A DNA stretch of 64,000 nt from Priestia taiwanensis (GCF_014638355.1 NZ_BMFK01000002.1:434001-498000), one strand, 5' to 3'. Counted from the first letter of the stretch, positions 17,894 to 26,849 are shown. The notes: generated from the sequence alone by a model not told the origin. Translations and numbers: made by a program.

Positions 17894-18481
17894 TTATCTA
17901 GATTCTCCGTCTGTTTGTGTCGCTTTAAACGTCCATTTAAGCTCTACAGAATCTCCTTGGAATACGTTTTGATTTTTCTTGTTATCAACGAACTCAAATT
18001 CAACTTCTATTTTATCTTTTGCACCTACTTTAAGGTTCGTATCATATACAAGGAACCAACCCTTTTCTTTCAGTAAGTCTTCGGAAATGTTATTCAATTC
18101 CTTTAATGTTTTTGATTTTATAATTGTTACTTTTCCATCTACATTTTTTAAGAAATTAACACGAATATGCTCACCGAAGTCTGCCTTAGCATTATCACCT
18201 TTTGCATCCATTACTTCATAACTTGACCCTAGTAACACTTTATCAATTGGTAATGATCCATCATTTTTGATATCAAATGTTTTCTTCACTTTGTCTCCAG
18301 GCTTTAAATTTTCAATATTCACGATTGTTTCTGGATTAAGGGATAAATCCAACGTGCCTGCTGTGAAGTTGTTTTTTGACACTTCTGTGTCGCTAAAATA
18401 AGCATATGTTCCCCCACCGACTAATGATAAACCAAGTGCTGCACTAACAGCTCCCATACCAAACTTCTTCTTCCATGACAT
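17894..18481 (-). CDS. calY: CalY (camelysin), TasA-family fibre protein
   Basis: A 195-residue paralogue of the TasA protein at 15580-16188, with the same SipW-type leader (KKKFGMGAVSAALGLSLVGG, then GTYAYFSDTE), AGTLDLSLNP, LKPGD, KNDGS, FGEHIRVNF and a C-terminal QGDSVELKWTF block. Camelysin of B. cereus is a surface-associated protein needed for biofilm and also described as an adhesin. Here it is a one-gene unit with its own promoter and a leader of about 145 bases, upstream of the DUF4047-sipW-tasA operon. Its ATG at 18481 is preceded by GGGGG eight bases away. The two paralogues share regulatory elements, so coordinated expression is likely. Confidence 0.9.
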   Translation of the reverse strand: MSWKKKFGMGAVSAALGLSLVGGGTYAYFSDTEVSKNNFTAGTLDLSLNPETIVNIENLKPGDKVKKTFDIKNDGSLPIDKVLLGSSYEVMDAKGDNAKADFGEHIRVNFLKNVDGKVTIIKSKTLKELNNISEDLLKEKGWFLVYDTNLKVGAKDKIEVEFEFVDNKKNQNVFQGDSVELKWTFKATQTDGESR

Positions 18482-18616
18482 CTTCTTTTCCCCCTAATAT
18501 TATCTCTATATAAATATAAGTACTGCCTAAAGGTTATGTAGATGTAATTTCTCTAGTGAGTTAACATATAGATACGAATGTATAATTAGGTATGTATCCG
18601 CTTTCTTTAACTTTCG

Positions 18617-18678
18617 AAAGAACACTTAAATTCATTATAGAGAACGATTCGACAAAAGTAAACAACTTTCAGAAAATT
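18617..18678 (-). promoter_or_regulatory. calY promoter with two SinR-type boxes and a CodY-like box
   Basis: TTTACT (18657-18662), 17 bases and TATAAT (18634-18639) on the minus strand form a sigma-A promoter. GTTCTCT (18639-18645) abuts the -10 and GTTCTTT (18617-18623) lies about ten bases into the transcript; both fit the SinR consensus exactly. AACTTTCAGAAAATT (18664-18678) matches the CodY consensus with one mismatch. The predicted leader is about 145 bases and contains no other feature I can name. Confidence 0.75.
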
Positions 18679-18692
18679 CATCATATCGTAAC

Positions 18693-18734
18693 AAAAAAGC
18701 TATCCTACCGCCTATATCTGACAGTAAAATAGCT
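18693..18734 (-). terminator. Intrinsic terminator after ytpR
   Basis: On the minus strand AGCTAT pairs with ATAGCT, with an inner TACTG/CGGTA stem, followed by TTTTTT. It separates the ytpQ-ytpR unit from calY. Confidence 0.75.
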
Positions 18735-18749
18735 CTTTTTCTTCTTCAC

Positions 18750-19355
18750 TTATTCAAAAAATGCTTGTCCTACTTCATACGAATCTTCTAAGACAAGAAT
18801 ACCTTTTTCTTGTGGTGCATCTGGTAGCGCTAATTCACGTGCTGAACAGATCATACCAGAAGAGGCAATACCACGTAACTCTGCGTCTTTAATAATTAAA
18901 CCGCTTGGCATTACCGCGCCAACTTTTGCTACGACAACTTTTTGTCCTTGCTCTACGTTTGGTGCACCGCATACGATTTGTAATACTTCTTCACCAACGT
19001 TGACTTGGCATACATTTAACTTATCTGCGTTTGGATGTTTTTCTTTCTCTGCTACGAATCCAACAACGAATTTAGGCGATAAGTCTACTTCTAATACATC
19101 TTCAAAACCATTTTTCGCTAATACGTTATTTAATGTTGCAACGAACTCTTCTGTTAATGTTACAAAGCCTGTCTCTTCCACTGTTACGTATGTAGATGCA
19201 TTGAAAATGTTATATCCAGCTACTTCATTCGTTTCCTTGTTCATGATTTTTGCAACGTCACCTTTTTTCTCAAATGTGCGTTGTTCAATGTCACCATCTT
19301 TTAATGTAATAATTAGTGTATCGCCAATTCCTTCTTTATTATAAAATACGTTCAT
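18750..19355 (-). CDS. ytpR: YtpR, tRNA-binding-domain protein
   Basis: A 201-residue protein whose C-terminal part (about 90-200) is an OB-fold tRNA-binding domain like that of PheT and MetRS beta ([55 protein letters not shown]). The N-terminal 90 residues are DUF4479-like. It may guard or chaperone tRNA, but no catalytic role is established. An in-frame ATG at 19364 overlaps the ribosome site AAAGGA, so the ATG at 19355 is used. It follows ytpQ with a six-base gap. In B. subtilis sftA follows directly; here the fibre island intervenes. Confidence 0.9.
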   Translation of the reverse strand: MNVFYNKEGIGDTLIITLKDGDIEQRTFEKKGDVAKIMNKETNEVAGYNIFNASTYVTVEETGFVTLTEEFVATLNNVLAKNGFEDVLEVDLSPKFVVGFVAEKEKHPNADKLNVCQVNVGEEVLQIVCGAPNVEQGQKVVVAKVGAVMPSGLIIKDAELRGIASSGMICSARELALPDAPQEKGILVLEDSYEVGQAFFE

Positions 19356-19360
19356 TCTAT

Positions 19361-20164
19361 TCATCCTTTCTTCGGGCGGTTCTTCCCTAATACAAAAATA
19401 GGTTCTAATTCTTTCTCTTCATATAAGAACGATAACGATGTAATTGGTACAAGTCCATTCGAGAAGAATTGCATCGTCATTTGAGCAATAATATCATACC
19501 CCATGTCATTTCGAATGTCAGCAATAATTAATACATCTTGATGCGGAACCGCAACAACCATATCACCTTCGACTTTCGTACGGTAGCTCTCAAGTAACGA
19601 TTCATCCAAAATACGACTCGCATCGTATCCGTCATTGGCACGGAAGAAATAATAAATGTTGCCAGCTACTTCATCACGCTTTTCCTTTACAGGTAACGAG
19701 CGAACATTAAATGCCGCAATTTCCTTTACGTGCTTCTCTTCTACACCAACTTCTTGTAAGAAATCCTTATCAAGTAGGCGATACGTCTTTCCTAAGTCTA
19801 GTACATAATAAATGCGTGTTTCCGCTGTATGCTCCTCCACAACGAAATCCACACCTTTCTCGTTTTGTAACGGGAATGACGTCGAACGAATAACCGGGAA
19901 TACTTTATTTTCTTTCCACTCTGTACTATTCATATGCATAGCACGTAATGCCTCTTCCACGTAGTACACCACTTCATCAATTGCATCGTCTTTCTTTTGT
20001 TGCCATTTCGCGATAACACCTGGAAGTGAAATCGTAATACCTTTTTTTGTTTCTATATGTTCAACACGTAACGTGTCTTTCTCTCGATTGAAACTAGTGT
20101 GCCACTCTGCACGTTGGAGACGATTTTGCAAAATATCTCTCATTTGCAAGCTTGTCATTTTCAT
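19361..20164 (-). CDS. ytpQ: YtpQ, DUF1444 family protein
   Basis: A 267-residue soluble protein of the DUF1444 (YtpQ) family, identified by its sequence style and its place between ytpP and ytpR, as in B. subtilis. It shows mixed alpha/beta character with no membrane segment, signal peptide or recognised catalytic motif. Function is unknown. The ATG at 20164 has GGAGGGAG upstream with a spacing of eight bases; the second ATG two codons later is also possible. It is preceded by the ytpP terminator, so the transcript probably starts in the short gap at 20165-20221. Confidence 0.87.
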   Translation of the reverse strand: MKMTSLQMRDILQNRLQRAEWHTSFNREKDTLRVEHIETKKGITISLPGVIAKWQQKKDDAIDEVVYYVEEALRAMHMNSTEWKENKVFPVIRSTSFPLQNEKGVDFVVEEHTAETRIYYVLDLGKTYRLLDKDFLQEVGVEEKHVKEIAAFNVRSLPVKEKRDEVAGNIYYFFRANDGYDASRILDESLLESYRTKVEGDMVVAVPHQDVLIIADIRNDMGYDIIAQMTMQFFSNGLVPITSLSFLYEEKELEPIFVLGKNRPKKG

Positions 20165-20221
20165 TTTAACAACTCCCTCCCTTATTCAAAGGGTAACATA
20201 TGTTTCTATTGTACCATAGAA

Positions 20222-20250
20222 AAAGGCCCTATCAAAGTTGATAAGGCCTT
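20222..20250 (-). terminator. Intrinsic terminator after ytpP
   Basis: On the minus strand AAGGCCTTATC pairs with GATAGGGCCTT and is followed by TTTCTAT. Confidence 0.82.
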
Positions 20251-20254
20251 GTCA

Positions 20255-20572
20255 TTACTTTCGAACAGTCGCAACAAATTCGTTAATTTGTTCTTTCGTT
20301 TTGCGGTCTTTGTTCACGAATCTTCCTGTTTCTTCTCCTTTGTTAAACGCAACAAAGCTTGGAATACCGAAAATATCACTTTCGATGCATAAATCGATGA
20401 ACTTATCACGGTCTACATAGTAGAATGAGAAGTCGCTATTCTCTTCCATGATTTCCGGTAAGAATGGATCGATAAAGCGGCAATCTCCGCACCACTCTGC
20501 TGAGAACATAAAGACCACATTTTCTTCTTGCTTTAACGCCTGGAATTGTTCAATACTTTCTATTTTTTGCAT
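20255..20572 (-). CDS. ytpP: YtpP, thioredoxin-like protein
   Basis: A 105-residue thioredoxin-fold protein with the active-site motif WCGDC (Cys28 and Cys31) in place of WCGPC, and the cis-proline segment FGIPSFVAF. This fits the YtpP family of small thioredoxin-like proteins proposed to act in bacillithiol-dependent disulfide exchange. It lies five bases after a PTS IIC-like gene and so appears to be the last gene of a DUF84-PTS-ytpP unit. Confidence 0.9.
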   Translation of the reverse strand: MQKIESIEQFQALKQEENVVFMFSAEWCGDCRFIDPFLPEIMEENSDFSFYYVDRDKFIDLCIESDIFGIPSFVAFNKGEETGRFVNKDRKTKEQINEFVATVRK

Positions 20573-20577
20573 ATGTA

Positions 20578-21591
20578 CTACGCCCCCATCTCTATTTTCA
20601 TATCACCTTGCTTGATGAAACCACGCTTTCGCATCCACTCTGATAATACCAAACTAATGATAGCTGGTGCAATAATATGCATACTAAAAATGAGAAGAAT
20701 AGTGGATGAAGAGAATCCCATTGTCGTTACGGTCATAATTTGACCAACAAATCCACTCGTTCCCATCCCTGCTCCGGCTGCGTTATTTTCCATCATAAAG
20801 ACCATTGTACTAATAGGGCCAAGAATTGCTCCTGCTACTGTTGGAGGAATTAAAATAAGTGGGTTTTTAATAATATTTGGTACTTGCAGCATCGATGTTC
20901 CAATTCCAATCGCAACGAAACCACCAAATTTATTTTCGCGGTAACTACTCACAGCAAATCCTATCATTTGCGCACAACACCCAACTGTCGCTGCACCAGC
21001 TGCTACACCGTTCAAATCAAGCATTAATGCAATTGCAGCACTTGAGATTGGTGCCGTTAACGCTAATCCCATCAGTACAGCAACAACAATCCCCATGACA
21101 AACGGCTGTTGTTCCGTCGCCCACATCACCATCCCACCAAATCCAGTTAATCCTGTTTGAATTGGTGATCCAATTAATAACGCTATGCCATATCCAACAG
21201 CTACCGTCACAAACGGAGTCACAATAATATCTACTTTTGTTTCTTTACTTACTAATTTTCCGCACTCAACCGCAACGACTGTTGCAACGAAACTTCCAGC
21301 TGGACCACCAAGCGTCGCACCAAATGTTCCACTGAATAATGCCGCAAACAAAACAAGTGGCGGTGCTTTTAATCCATATGCAACTGCTACCCCAATACCG
21401 GCTCCCATTAAAGACATACTTACTTCGCCCATTGTTACAAAATGAGTGATACCTACTTGCTGACCAATTGTTTTTAAAATAAGTCCAATAATTAAAGTCG
21501 AAAATAATCCTAAAGCCATAAAACTTAATGCCGTAATAAAATATTCTCTTGGCGATAGGGAGACGCCTTTTCGATTAAAAAATTCTCTCAT
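20578..21591 (-). CDS. PTS IIC-like membrane protein (PTS_EIIC_2 type)
   Basis: A 337-residue integral membrane protein with about nine to ten Gly/Ala-rich helices. The repeated Gly-rich loops (GTFGATLGGPAGSF, GSPIQTGLTGFGGM, NNAAGAGMGTSGFVGQ) resemble the PTS_EIIC_2 group, a family of membrane permease-like proteins usually found without the soluble PTS domains. No IIA or IIB partner is encoded nearby, so sugar phosphotransfer is doubtful and the substrate is unknown. It starts one base after the DUF84 gene stop and is followed five bases later by ytpP. Confidence 0.75.
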   Translation of the reverse strand: MREFFNRKGVSLSPREYFITALSFMALGLFSTLIIGLILKTIGQQVGITHFVTMGEVSMSLMGAGIGVAVAYGLKAPPLVLFAALFSGTFGATLGGPAGSFVATVVAVECGKLVSKETKVDIIVTPFVTVAVGYGIALLIGSPIQTGLTGFGGMVMWATEQQPFVMGIVVAVLMGLALTAPISSAAIALMLDLNGVAAGAATVGCCAQMIGFAVSSYRENKFGGFVAIGIGTSMLQVPNIIKNPLILIPPTVAGAILGPISTMVFMMENNAAGAGMGTSGFVGQIMTVTTMGFSSSTILLIFSMHIIAPAIISLVLSEWMRKRGFIKQGDMKIEMGA

Positions 21592-21592
21592 G

Positions 21593-22114
21593 TTATTCCG
21601 TTATTCCTCTCTGACGTTTGTACTCATATTGTCCGATTAACATTTTAGTAATATGCGTAAACATTTCTTTTCGGTTAATATGTCCATTCGTTAAAATACC
21701 AATAGCGCCTTCCCCTTGACGAACATTATCTCGCTTACTATATTGTTCCATAAGCGGACCAAGCTCTATTCCATTTAACAATGGGATTTCTAATTCTTCT
21801 GGTAATTGAATCCGTGCACCACCAGCAACAACTGTTACCTCTCCATCCGTTAATGCCCCCCAATTACATAAAAACAATCCTTGCGGTGTTTCTACAACAC
21901 CACCTTCTAAACCAATACCAACATCTGCCCCTTCCGCTACTAACACATTATGAGCGCGATTAATTGCACCTCGCATCGTTTCATCATCAGAAAAAGGTTG
22001 TGGCGACACCTGTGAAGACACCTCTATACATGAAAAAGTAACCTTATAGCCCGTAAAGGCTCCTTCTACCGCTGCAACTTTTGCTTTATTTGTTGAACCA
22101 ATACTAACTTTCAT
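21593..22114 (-). CDS. DUF84 / YjjX-type inosine-xanthosine triphosphatase
   Basis: A 173-residue protein starting MKVSIGSTNKAKVAAVEGAF, with the motifs VSSQVSPQPFSDDETMRGAINRA and GIGLEGGV that define the YjjX/DUF84 family. Members hydrolyse non-canonical ITP and XTP so they are not incorporated into RNA or DNA. AGGAGG is correctly placed before the ATG at 22114. It is the first gene of a compact run with the PTS IIC-like gene and ytpP. Confidence 0.88.
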   Translation of the reverse strand: MKVSIGSTNKAKVAAVEGAFTGYKVTFSCIEVSSQVSPQPFSDDETMRGAINRAHNVLVAEGADVGIGLEGGVVETPQGLFLCNWGALTDGEVTVVAGGARIQLPEELEIPLLNGIELGPLMEQYSKRDNVRQGEGAIGILTNGHINRKEMFTHITKMLIGQYEYKRQRGITE

Positions 22115-22142
22115 CTTCTTTCCTCCTATCTCTCATACGAAA

Positions 22143-22172
22143 GGCGAGCAAGATATGCGCTTCTCGCTCGCC
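22143..22172 (-). terminator. Terminator after the M42 aminopeptidase gene
   Basis: On the minus strand GGCGAGC pairs with GCTCGCC over a 16-base loop, followed by TTTCG. The T-run is short. Confidence 0.6.
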
Positions 22173-22180
22173 CCTGATCA

Positions 22181-23254
22181 TTATGTATTTGACTTAATTG
22201 TTGCTAACGTTGAATGATCTAATGTTTTCACTAGTTTCACAATCAATTCTTTCGCTGCAGCATAATCATCGACATGAACAATAGATGCATGCGTATGAAT
22301 ATATCGTGAACAAATACCAATTACTGCTGATGGTACACCGTTTCTTGATACGTGTACGCTACCTGCATCTGTTCCACCCGCTGATACGAAATATTGATAT
22401 GGAATGTTGTGTGTTTCTGCTGTATCTAGAATATACTCTCTCATTCCACGATGTGTTACCATCGTACGATCTAAAATACGGAGCAATGCACCTTTTCCTA
22501 ATTGACCGAATTCTGTTGTTGAACCAGACATATCATTTGCTGGACTTGCATCTAACGCAAAGAAAACATCTGGCTTAATCATGTTCGAAGCTGTCTTCGC
22601 TCCTCGTAAGCCTACTTCTTCTTGTACCGTTGCACCAGAGAATAACATGTTCGGTAACTTTTCATCTTTTAACTCTTTCAATAATTCAAGCGCTAAACCA
22701 CAGCCATAACGGTTATCCCATGCTTTCGCAAGAATTTTCTTTTCATTTGCCATTGGCGTAAATGGACAAATTGGTACGATTTGTTGTCCTGGACGTATGC
22801 CAATTCGTTTTGCGTCTTCTTCATCATCCGCCCCAATATCAATTAACATATTCTTAATATCCATTGGTCTCGCACGTTGTTCATCCGCTAATAAATGTGG
22901 TGGAATTGAACCGATTACCCCAATAACAGGACCATTATCCGTCATCACTTGAACACGTTGCGCAAGTAGAACTTGACTCCACCACCCACCTAGTGGTTGA
23001 AAACGAAGCATGCCGTTTTTTGTAATACCAGTTACCATGAATCCTACTTCATCCATGTGACCTGCAACCATGATACGCGGGCCATTTTCGTCACCTTTTT
23101 TCACACCGAAAATACTACCTAATCCATCTTGGATGATTTCATCCACGTATGGCTCCATTTCTTTTCTCATAAAGCGACGTACTTCATGTTCGAATCCAGG
23201 AGCACCTTGTAACTCTGTTAAAAATTTAAACAACTGCAACGTTTCTGTATTCAT
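22181..23254 (-). CDS. ytoP: M42-family glutamyl/leucyl aminopeptidase (YtoP-like)
   Basis: A 357-residue metallo-aminopeptidase of family M42, which forms large tetrahedral peptidase shells in the cytosol. Metal ligands and catalytic residues are visible in [22 protein letters not shown], the catalytic Glu pair in [20 protein letters not shown] and the final metal His in [19 protein letters not shown] precedes the ATG at 23254. Position between ytzB and the DUF84/ytpP group agrees with the B. subtilis order ytnP-ytoP-ytzB-ytpP. Confidence 0.93.
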   Translation of the reverse strand: MNTETLQLFKFLTELQGAPGFEHEVRRFMRKEMEPYVDEIIQDGLGSIFGVKKGDENGPRIMVAGHMDEVGFMVTGITKNGMLRFQPLGGWWSQVLLAQRVQVMTDNGPVIGVIGSIPPHLLADEQRARPMDIKNMLIDIGADDEEDAKRIGIRPGQQIVPICPFTPMANEKKILAKAWDNRYGCGLALELLKELKDEKLPNMLFSGATVQEEVGLRGAKTASNMIKPDVFFALDASPANDMSGSTTEFGQLGKGALLRILDRTMVTHRGMREYILDTAETHNIPYQYFVSAGGTDAGSVHVSRNGVPSAVIGICSRYIHTHASIVHVDDYAAAKELIVKLVKTLDHSTLATIKSNT

Positions 23255-23446
23255 CTGATAACCCTTCTTTCAATGCATGATTATGAAACACATGAACCAT
23301 ATTTAATTGAATAAAACATTTTACAAAAATATTGTATCGAATTTTTTGTAAACACGCTACCCTAACATGTATATTAAAGATAGGCATTTGTCACACTAAA
23401 AGTTGTTTTACGCTATACTAGTGATTAAAAAGGAGAGGATTATACC

Positions 23447-23785
23447 ATGAGTTGGAAAAAAGTTCTTATCGGCGTTGGAATCGGTGTTGGTGCTGGTGTC
23501 GGCGCAAATATGCTTGTTCAAAAGAAACTTGAGAAGAAATATGTGAAACCTGAGGATGCTCTTTCAACAGTAAAAGAAGCGTTCAAACGTAAAGGAGAGA
23601 TCAGTGGTTCTTGGATTCACATGATTCCAGAATCTTATGACCGCTTTGGCCTTGAATATGAAGTATATCGTGGTGGTATTACAGCGAAAGAGGAAGAAGG
23701 CTCTATTCGCTACGAATTTTTAGTTGATGCAACAACAGGTACAGTACTTGATGTATCACCCTTAAAAGACGCAGTAACAGTCTAA
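23447..23785 (+). CDS. ytzB: YtzB, PepSY-type small secreted or membrane protein
   Basis: A 112-residue protein with an N-terminal Gly/Val-rich hydrophobic helix (about 5-24) and a PepSY-like domain (DALSTVKEAF, then YEVYRGGITAKEEEGSIRYEFLVDATTGTVLDVSP). The hydrophobic segment could be a signal peptide or an anchor. PepSY domains are linked to inhibition of proteases or to redox membrane proteins, but no function is established for YtzB. AAAGGAGAGG precedes the ATG. It is transcribed divergently from ytoP. Confidence 0.85.
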   Translation: MSWKKVLIGVGIGVGAGVGANMLVQKKLEKKYVKPEDALSTVKEAFKRKGEISGSWIHMIPESYDRFGLEYEVYRGGITAKEEEGSIRYEFLVDATTGTVLDVSPLKDAVTV

Positions 23786-23804
23786 TTTATCACTTAAGCA
23801 CTAC

Positions 23805-23830
23805 AAAAGGGAGGTCATATCCCTCCCTTT
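23805..23830. terminator. Bidirectional terminator between ytzB and ytnP
   Basis: AAAGGGAGG and CCTCCCTTT flank a short loop, with A-rich and T-rich flanks, between convergent genes. Confidence 0.8.
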
Positions 23831-23835
23831 CTCTC

Positions 23836-24678
23836 TTATTTAGCCACTTTTAGTACATCTACTAGCTCGCCTTCCCCATTCCACTTCACTGCACGGTAAT
23901 ATGCATCATGGTAAAATGTGAACCAAGCGTTCTCTTTGACACCGTAATCAATCCATTCTTCTTTCTCATAAATAGAGGTCATTGGATAATCGTCATATGC
24001 CATCACCCACAAAGGATTTTGATGCGCATGTGTTGGCATAATATCACCAAGGTGTAACATTTTCTCACCATTACTCTCAATAAGGATAATAGAATGACCA
24101 TCGCTGTGCCCACCTGTATGAATCATTTTAATTCCTTCATCCAAATCTAATTTGTCTGTAAACGTACATACTTGTTCTTGAATATGCTCCCAATTTTCTC
24201 GCCAATATGTATTTCGGGAACGTATATTTGGATTTCTCATTTCATCCCATTCAATATGTGAGGTGTAAATTGTTGCATTTGGATACATAGAAATTAGTAT
24301 GCCATTTTCATTTCTCGTTAATCCACTAACGTGATCAAAATGAAGATGTGTCATACAAACACAATGAATATCTTCTCTTTTCAATCCTAATATTTGTAAT
24401 GATTCGTCAATATTCGCTTCTTTTTGTACTCCAAAATTACGTTTTTGCTTATCGTTTAATCTCGCCTTTCCCATACCAGCATCAATTAAAATATTTCGAT
24501 TTCTCGTCTGAATAAGTAGGGGATCATTTCGCATATGAATTTGATTTAGTTCATTACATGGATACTTCTTCGTCCATAGTAGTTTAGGAACAACCCCAAA
24601 CATCGCACCACCGTCTAGCGCTGTATTTCCACCATCTAACCATGTTACCGTTACTTCACCAATGTTCAATTTCTCCAT
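23836..24678 (-). CDS. ytnP: YtnP-like metallo-beta-lactamase-fold lactonase
   Basis: A 280-residue MBL-fold hydrolase with the zinc motif THLHFDH (residues 110-116), a second metal His in [10 protein letters not shown], and the bridging Asp in [10 protein letters not shown]. YtnP of B. subtilis is reported to act as a quorum-quenching lactonase. Aromatic-rich segments near the substrate pocket ([18 protein letters not shown]) are typical of this subgroup. It lies between ytzB and trmB as in B. subtilis. Activity on acyl-homoserine lactones is known for the family, not shown here. Confidence 0.88.
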   Translation of the reverse strand: MEKLNIGEVTVTWLDGGNTALDGGAMFGVVPKLLWTKKYPCNELNQIHMRNDPLLIQTRNRNILIDAGMGKARLNDKQKRNFGVQKEANIDESLQILGLKREDIHCVCMTHLHFDHVSGLTRNENGILISMYPNATIYTSHIEWDEMRNPNIRSRNTYWRENWEHIQEQVCTFTDKLDLDEGIKMIHTGGHSDGHSIILIESNGEKMLHLGDIMPTHAHQNPLWVMAYDDYPMTSIYEKEEWIDYGVKENAWFTFYHDAYYRAVKWNGEGELVDVLKVAK

Positions 24679-24732
24679 TCTTCACCCTCCCATCTTTTGT
24701 AAACACTTTCATTGTAACATAACGTATACAAA

Positions 24733-24762
24733 AAAAGGGTACAGACATTGTCTGTACCCTTT
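24733..24762 (-). terminator. Intrinsic terminator after trmB
   Basis: On the minus strand GGGTACAGACA pairs with TGTCTGTACCC over a three-base loop and is followed by seven T. Confidence 0.9.
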
Positions 24763-24766
24763 ACTA

Positions 24767-25402
24767 TTAGAATTGCGCTTCTACTCGGTAAATAGGATTT
24801 CCTTTACTTGAGAACTTCTCTTCGTATTCTGTCATAATATTGCCTTCGAAGTCACTCTTGTGTAAGTCTAAGCTAATGAACTTCAACTTCATGCCGTATT
24901 GTGACATACTCACTAATGAGTATTCATATAAGACGCGATTATCCGTCTTGAAATGGATTTCACCGTTGTCGACTAATACATTCTCATAAGAAGCTAAAAA
25001 CGTTTTGTATGTTAAACGACGTTTTTCATGACGAGCCTTTGGCCACGGATCTGAGAAGTTTAAGTACACACGATCCACTTCTCCTTTTTCAAAGTAATCC
25101 GCAAGCTCATTTGCATCATCATTAATAAGCTTTACATTTGGTAAGTTTGCTTCTAACATACAATCTAACGCATCTACTGCAACACTTGTAAATTTCTCAA
25201 TTCCAATATAATTAATATGAGGATTTGCTCGTGCCATTTCTGTAACGAAACGTCCACGTCCTGTTCCTACCTCAATATGAATTGGTTGATCGCTCTCAAA
25301 TAACTCTTTCCATTTCCCTTTTTGCTCTTTCGGAGCAGCTGCCACGTATTGTGGATTGTTATCTACTTTTTCTCTTGCCCATGGTTTATGACGTAAACGC
25401 AT
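24767..25402 (-). CDS. trmB: tRNA (guanine-N7)-methyltransferase
   Basis: A 211-residue SAM-dependent enzyme that makes m7G46 in tRNA. The N-terminus [12 protein letters not shown], the SAM-binding loop [15 protein letters not shown], the block [17 protein letters not shown] with catalytic residues and [11 protein letters not shown] are diagnostic. A longer frame extends upstream to 25516, but GGGAG eight bases before the ATG at 25402 and the family's length fix the start. It is divergent from ytzH, and the leader of each gene overlaps the other's upstream region. Confidence 0.95.
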   Translation of the reverse strand: MRLRHKPWAREKVDNNPQYVAAAPKEQKGKWKELFESDQPIHIEVGTGRGRFVTEMARANPHINYIGIEKFTSVAVDALDCMLEANLPNVKLINDDANELADYFEKGEVDRVYLNFSDPWPKARHEKRRLTYKTFLASYENVLVDNGEIHFKTDNRVLYEYSLVSMSQYGMKLKFISLDLHKSDFEGNIMTEYEEKFSSKGNPIYRVEAQF

Positions 25403-25545
25403 AAAATGCACTCCCTTTCTTGTACTTCCATACATAAGATGACCACATACAATACGTTGTACTTGGTCACCCTTTTTCATTTGTATAAGCTCAACCTTTT
25501 TTTGTAACACTAACACTATTATGTGTGAAAAGAGGTGTTACTGTT

Positions 25546-25824
25546 ATGCCAATTAATCACGAACATCAAATGGCTCTCCTTAAAGATATTTTAACCGAAC
25601 ATTCGATGGACTGCTGCGGAACAGTTTCAGAATGTGAACAATTAGAACGGGTTATTAAATCATTATTAGGAAATGATAATATTAACCAAGACATGAAAGC
25701 AATGCTTCATGATATTTATTCTTACAGCCAAAATGGCAAATACTCAAATAATCTCGATCAACATATTTCTAATCATCAAAATCAATTATCACAATGGGTG
25801 ACAGATTTTGACCAATATTCATAA
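25546..25824 (+). CDS. ytzH: YtzH-like small soluble protein
   Basis: A 92-residue, mostly helical, His/Gln/Asp-rich protein with two adjacent cysteines (MDCCGTVSEC). It corresponds to YtzH by position between trmB and ytmP. No known function or catalytic motif. AGAGGTG lies eight bases before the ATG at 25546, so the seven-codon upstream extension is not used. Confidence 0.8.
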   Translation: MPINHEHQMALLKDILTEHSMDCCGTVSECEQLERVIKSLLGNDNINQDMKAMLHDIYSYSQNGKYSNNLDQHISNHQNQLSQWVTDFDQYS

Positions 25825-25826
25825 CA

Positions 25827-25873
25827 GCATGAAATAATCAGTGGGAGTAAGTATCCCACTGATTATTTCATGC
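25827..25873. terminator. Perfect 20-bp hairpin between ytzH and ytmP
   Basis: Arms 25827-25846 and 25854-25873 are exact reverse complements around the loop GTAAGTA. The genes on either side converge, so it probably acts as a bidirectional terminator, although the T-runs on either side are poor. Confidence 0.72.
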
Positions 25874-25916
25874 GATGGAAATCTACATTATCTGCATATT
25901 TCCGAGGAAATAGTTG

Positions 25917-26702
25917 TCATAAAATGTTTTGTAAGAATGCGTACCAATAATCCCTATCTTCTTTGTCTTTTGTCTTGTACCATTGAATAGACGAAATAGT
26001 TTGTAATACAGCATACCATTTCATACGATGGAGCAATTCATCTGTCATTTCTAAGCCATACGCATGTAACCATCCTTGCCACTTCGCCGTTGGAATATAA
26101 CAATATAACAACATCCCAACATCCATAGCAGGATCTGCAATAACCGCACCGTCCCAATCAATCAAGTATAACTGATCGATTTCATCCACAATCCAATTGT
26201 TATGATTCACATCACCATGACACACTGCCATATCCTCATAACATGTAACTGGTAGTTCTTCCTGTAGGAACGCTAATGCCTTTTTCGTCAATGTGTCTTC
26301 CTTAATATCCTCATCCAACGTGCTACAAACTTTCTCAAATAACACACTTGGATAATATGGTTTCTTACGAATGCGTTGCAGCATATTAAGCAATTCTTTG
26401 GACGAATGTATCTTCTTCAGCAAACTAGCTACATCATCTCGTGCCATATCTTCTGGCTTTAATATTTTCGAATCTAGCCATTCTTGCGCCGAAATGACAT
26501 CCCCATTTTCCAGACGCTTTGTCCATAACAGCTTTGGAACAATTCCCTCTGCGGACAAAACAGCTAAAAATGGTGAAGAATTACGCTTCAGAAATAAGCG
26601 CTTTGCTTCAAGTTCCGCAATATACGCTTCTCCTGTTGCTCCACCAGCAGGACTAATATTCCATTGTTCTCCTAATAATTGATTTAGCCATTCTATGTTC
26701 AT
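25917..26702 (-). CDS. ytmP: YtmP, aminoglycoside-phosphotransferase-fold kinase
   Basis: A 261-residue protein of the choline-kinase/APH fold. The catalytic loop is CHGDVNHNNWI and the metal-binding motif is LIDWDGAVIADPAMD, both intact, so it should be an active kinase. The N-terminal nucleotide-binding part is short (SPAGGATGEAYIAEL). The natural substrate is unknown; position beside ytzH and trmB is conserved in Bacillus. No strong ribosome site precedes the ATG at 26702; AAGGAT lies about 14 bases upstream. Confidence 0.88.
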   Translation of the reverse strand: MNIEWLNQLLGEQWNISPAGGATGEAYIAELEAKRLFLKRNSSPFLAVLSAEGIVPKLLWTKRLENGDVISAQEWLDSKILKPEDMARDDVASLLKKIHSSKELLNMLQRIRKKPYYPSVLFEKVCSTLDEDIKEDTLTKKALAFLQEELPVTCYEDMAVCHGDVNHNNWIVDEIDQLYLIDWDGAVIADPAMDVGMLLYCYIPTAKWQGWLHAYGLEMTDELLHRMKWYAVLQTISSIQWYKTKDKEDRDYWYAFLQNIL

Positions 26703-26818
26703 TTCCGTTTACTTTATCCTTGTTGAATTTTTTATTCCTTCTCTTACATGATACGTATAAAGAAGGACCTTTGACCTATCCACGTTCCTTTTCTCGCCTA
26801 TAATAAAACAAAGAAAAC

Positions 26819-26849
26819 TCGGCATCCGCCGAGCCTTTGTATAAAGGCA
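26819..26849 (-). repeat. Two adjacent hairpins upstream of ytmP
   Basis: On the minus strand GCCTTT/AAAGGC (four-base loop) is directly followed by CTCGGC/GCCGAG (loop GGAT), then TTTTCTTTG. They lie between the pulA terminator and ytmP. They could form a second terminator or a structured leader. No known riboswitch pattern was recognised. Confidence 0.5.
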
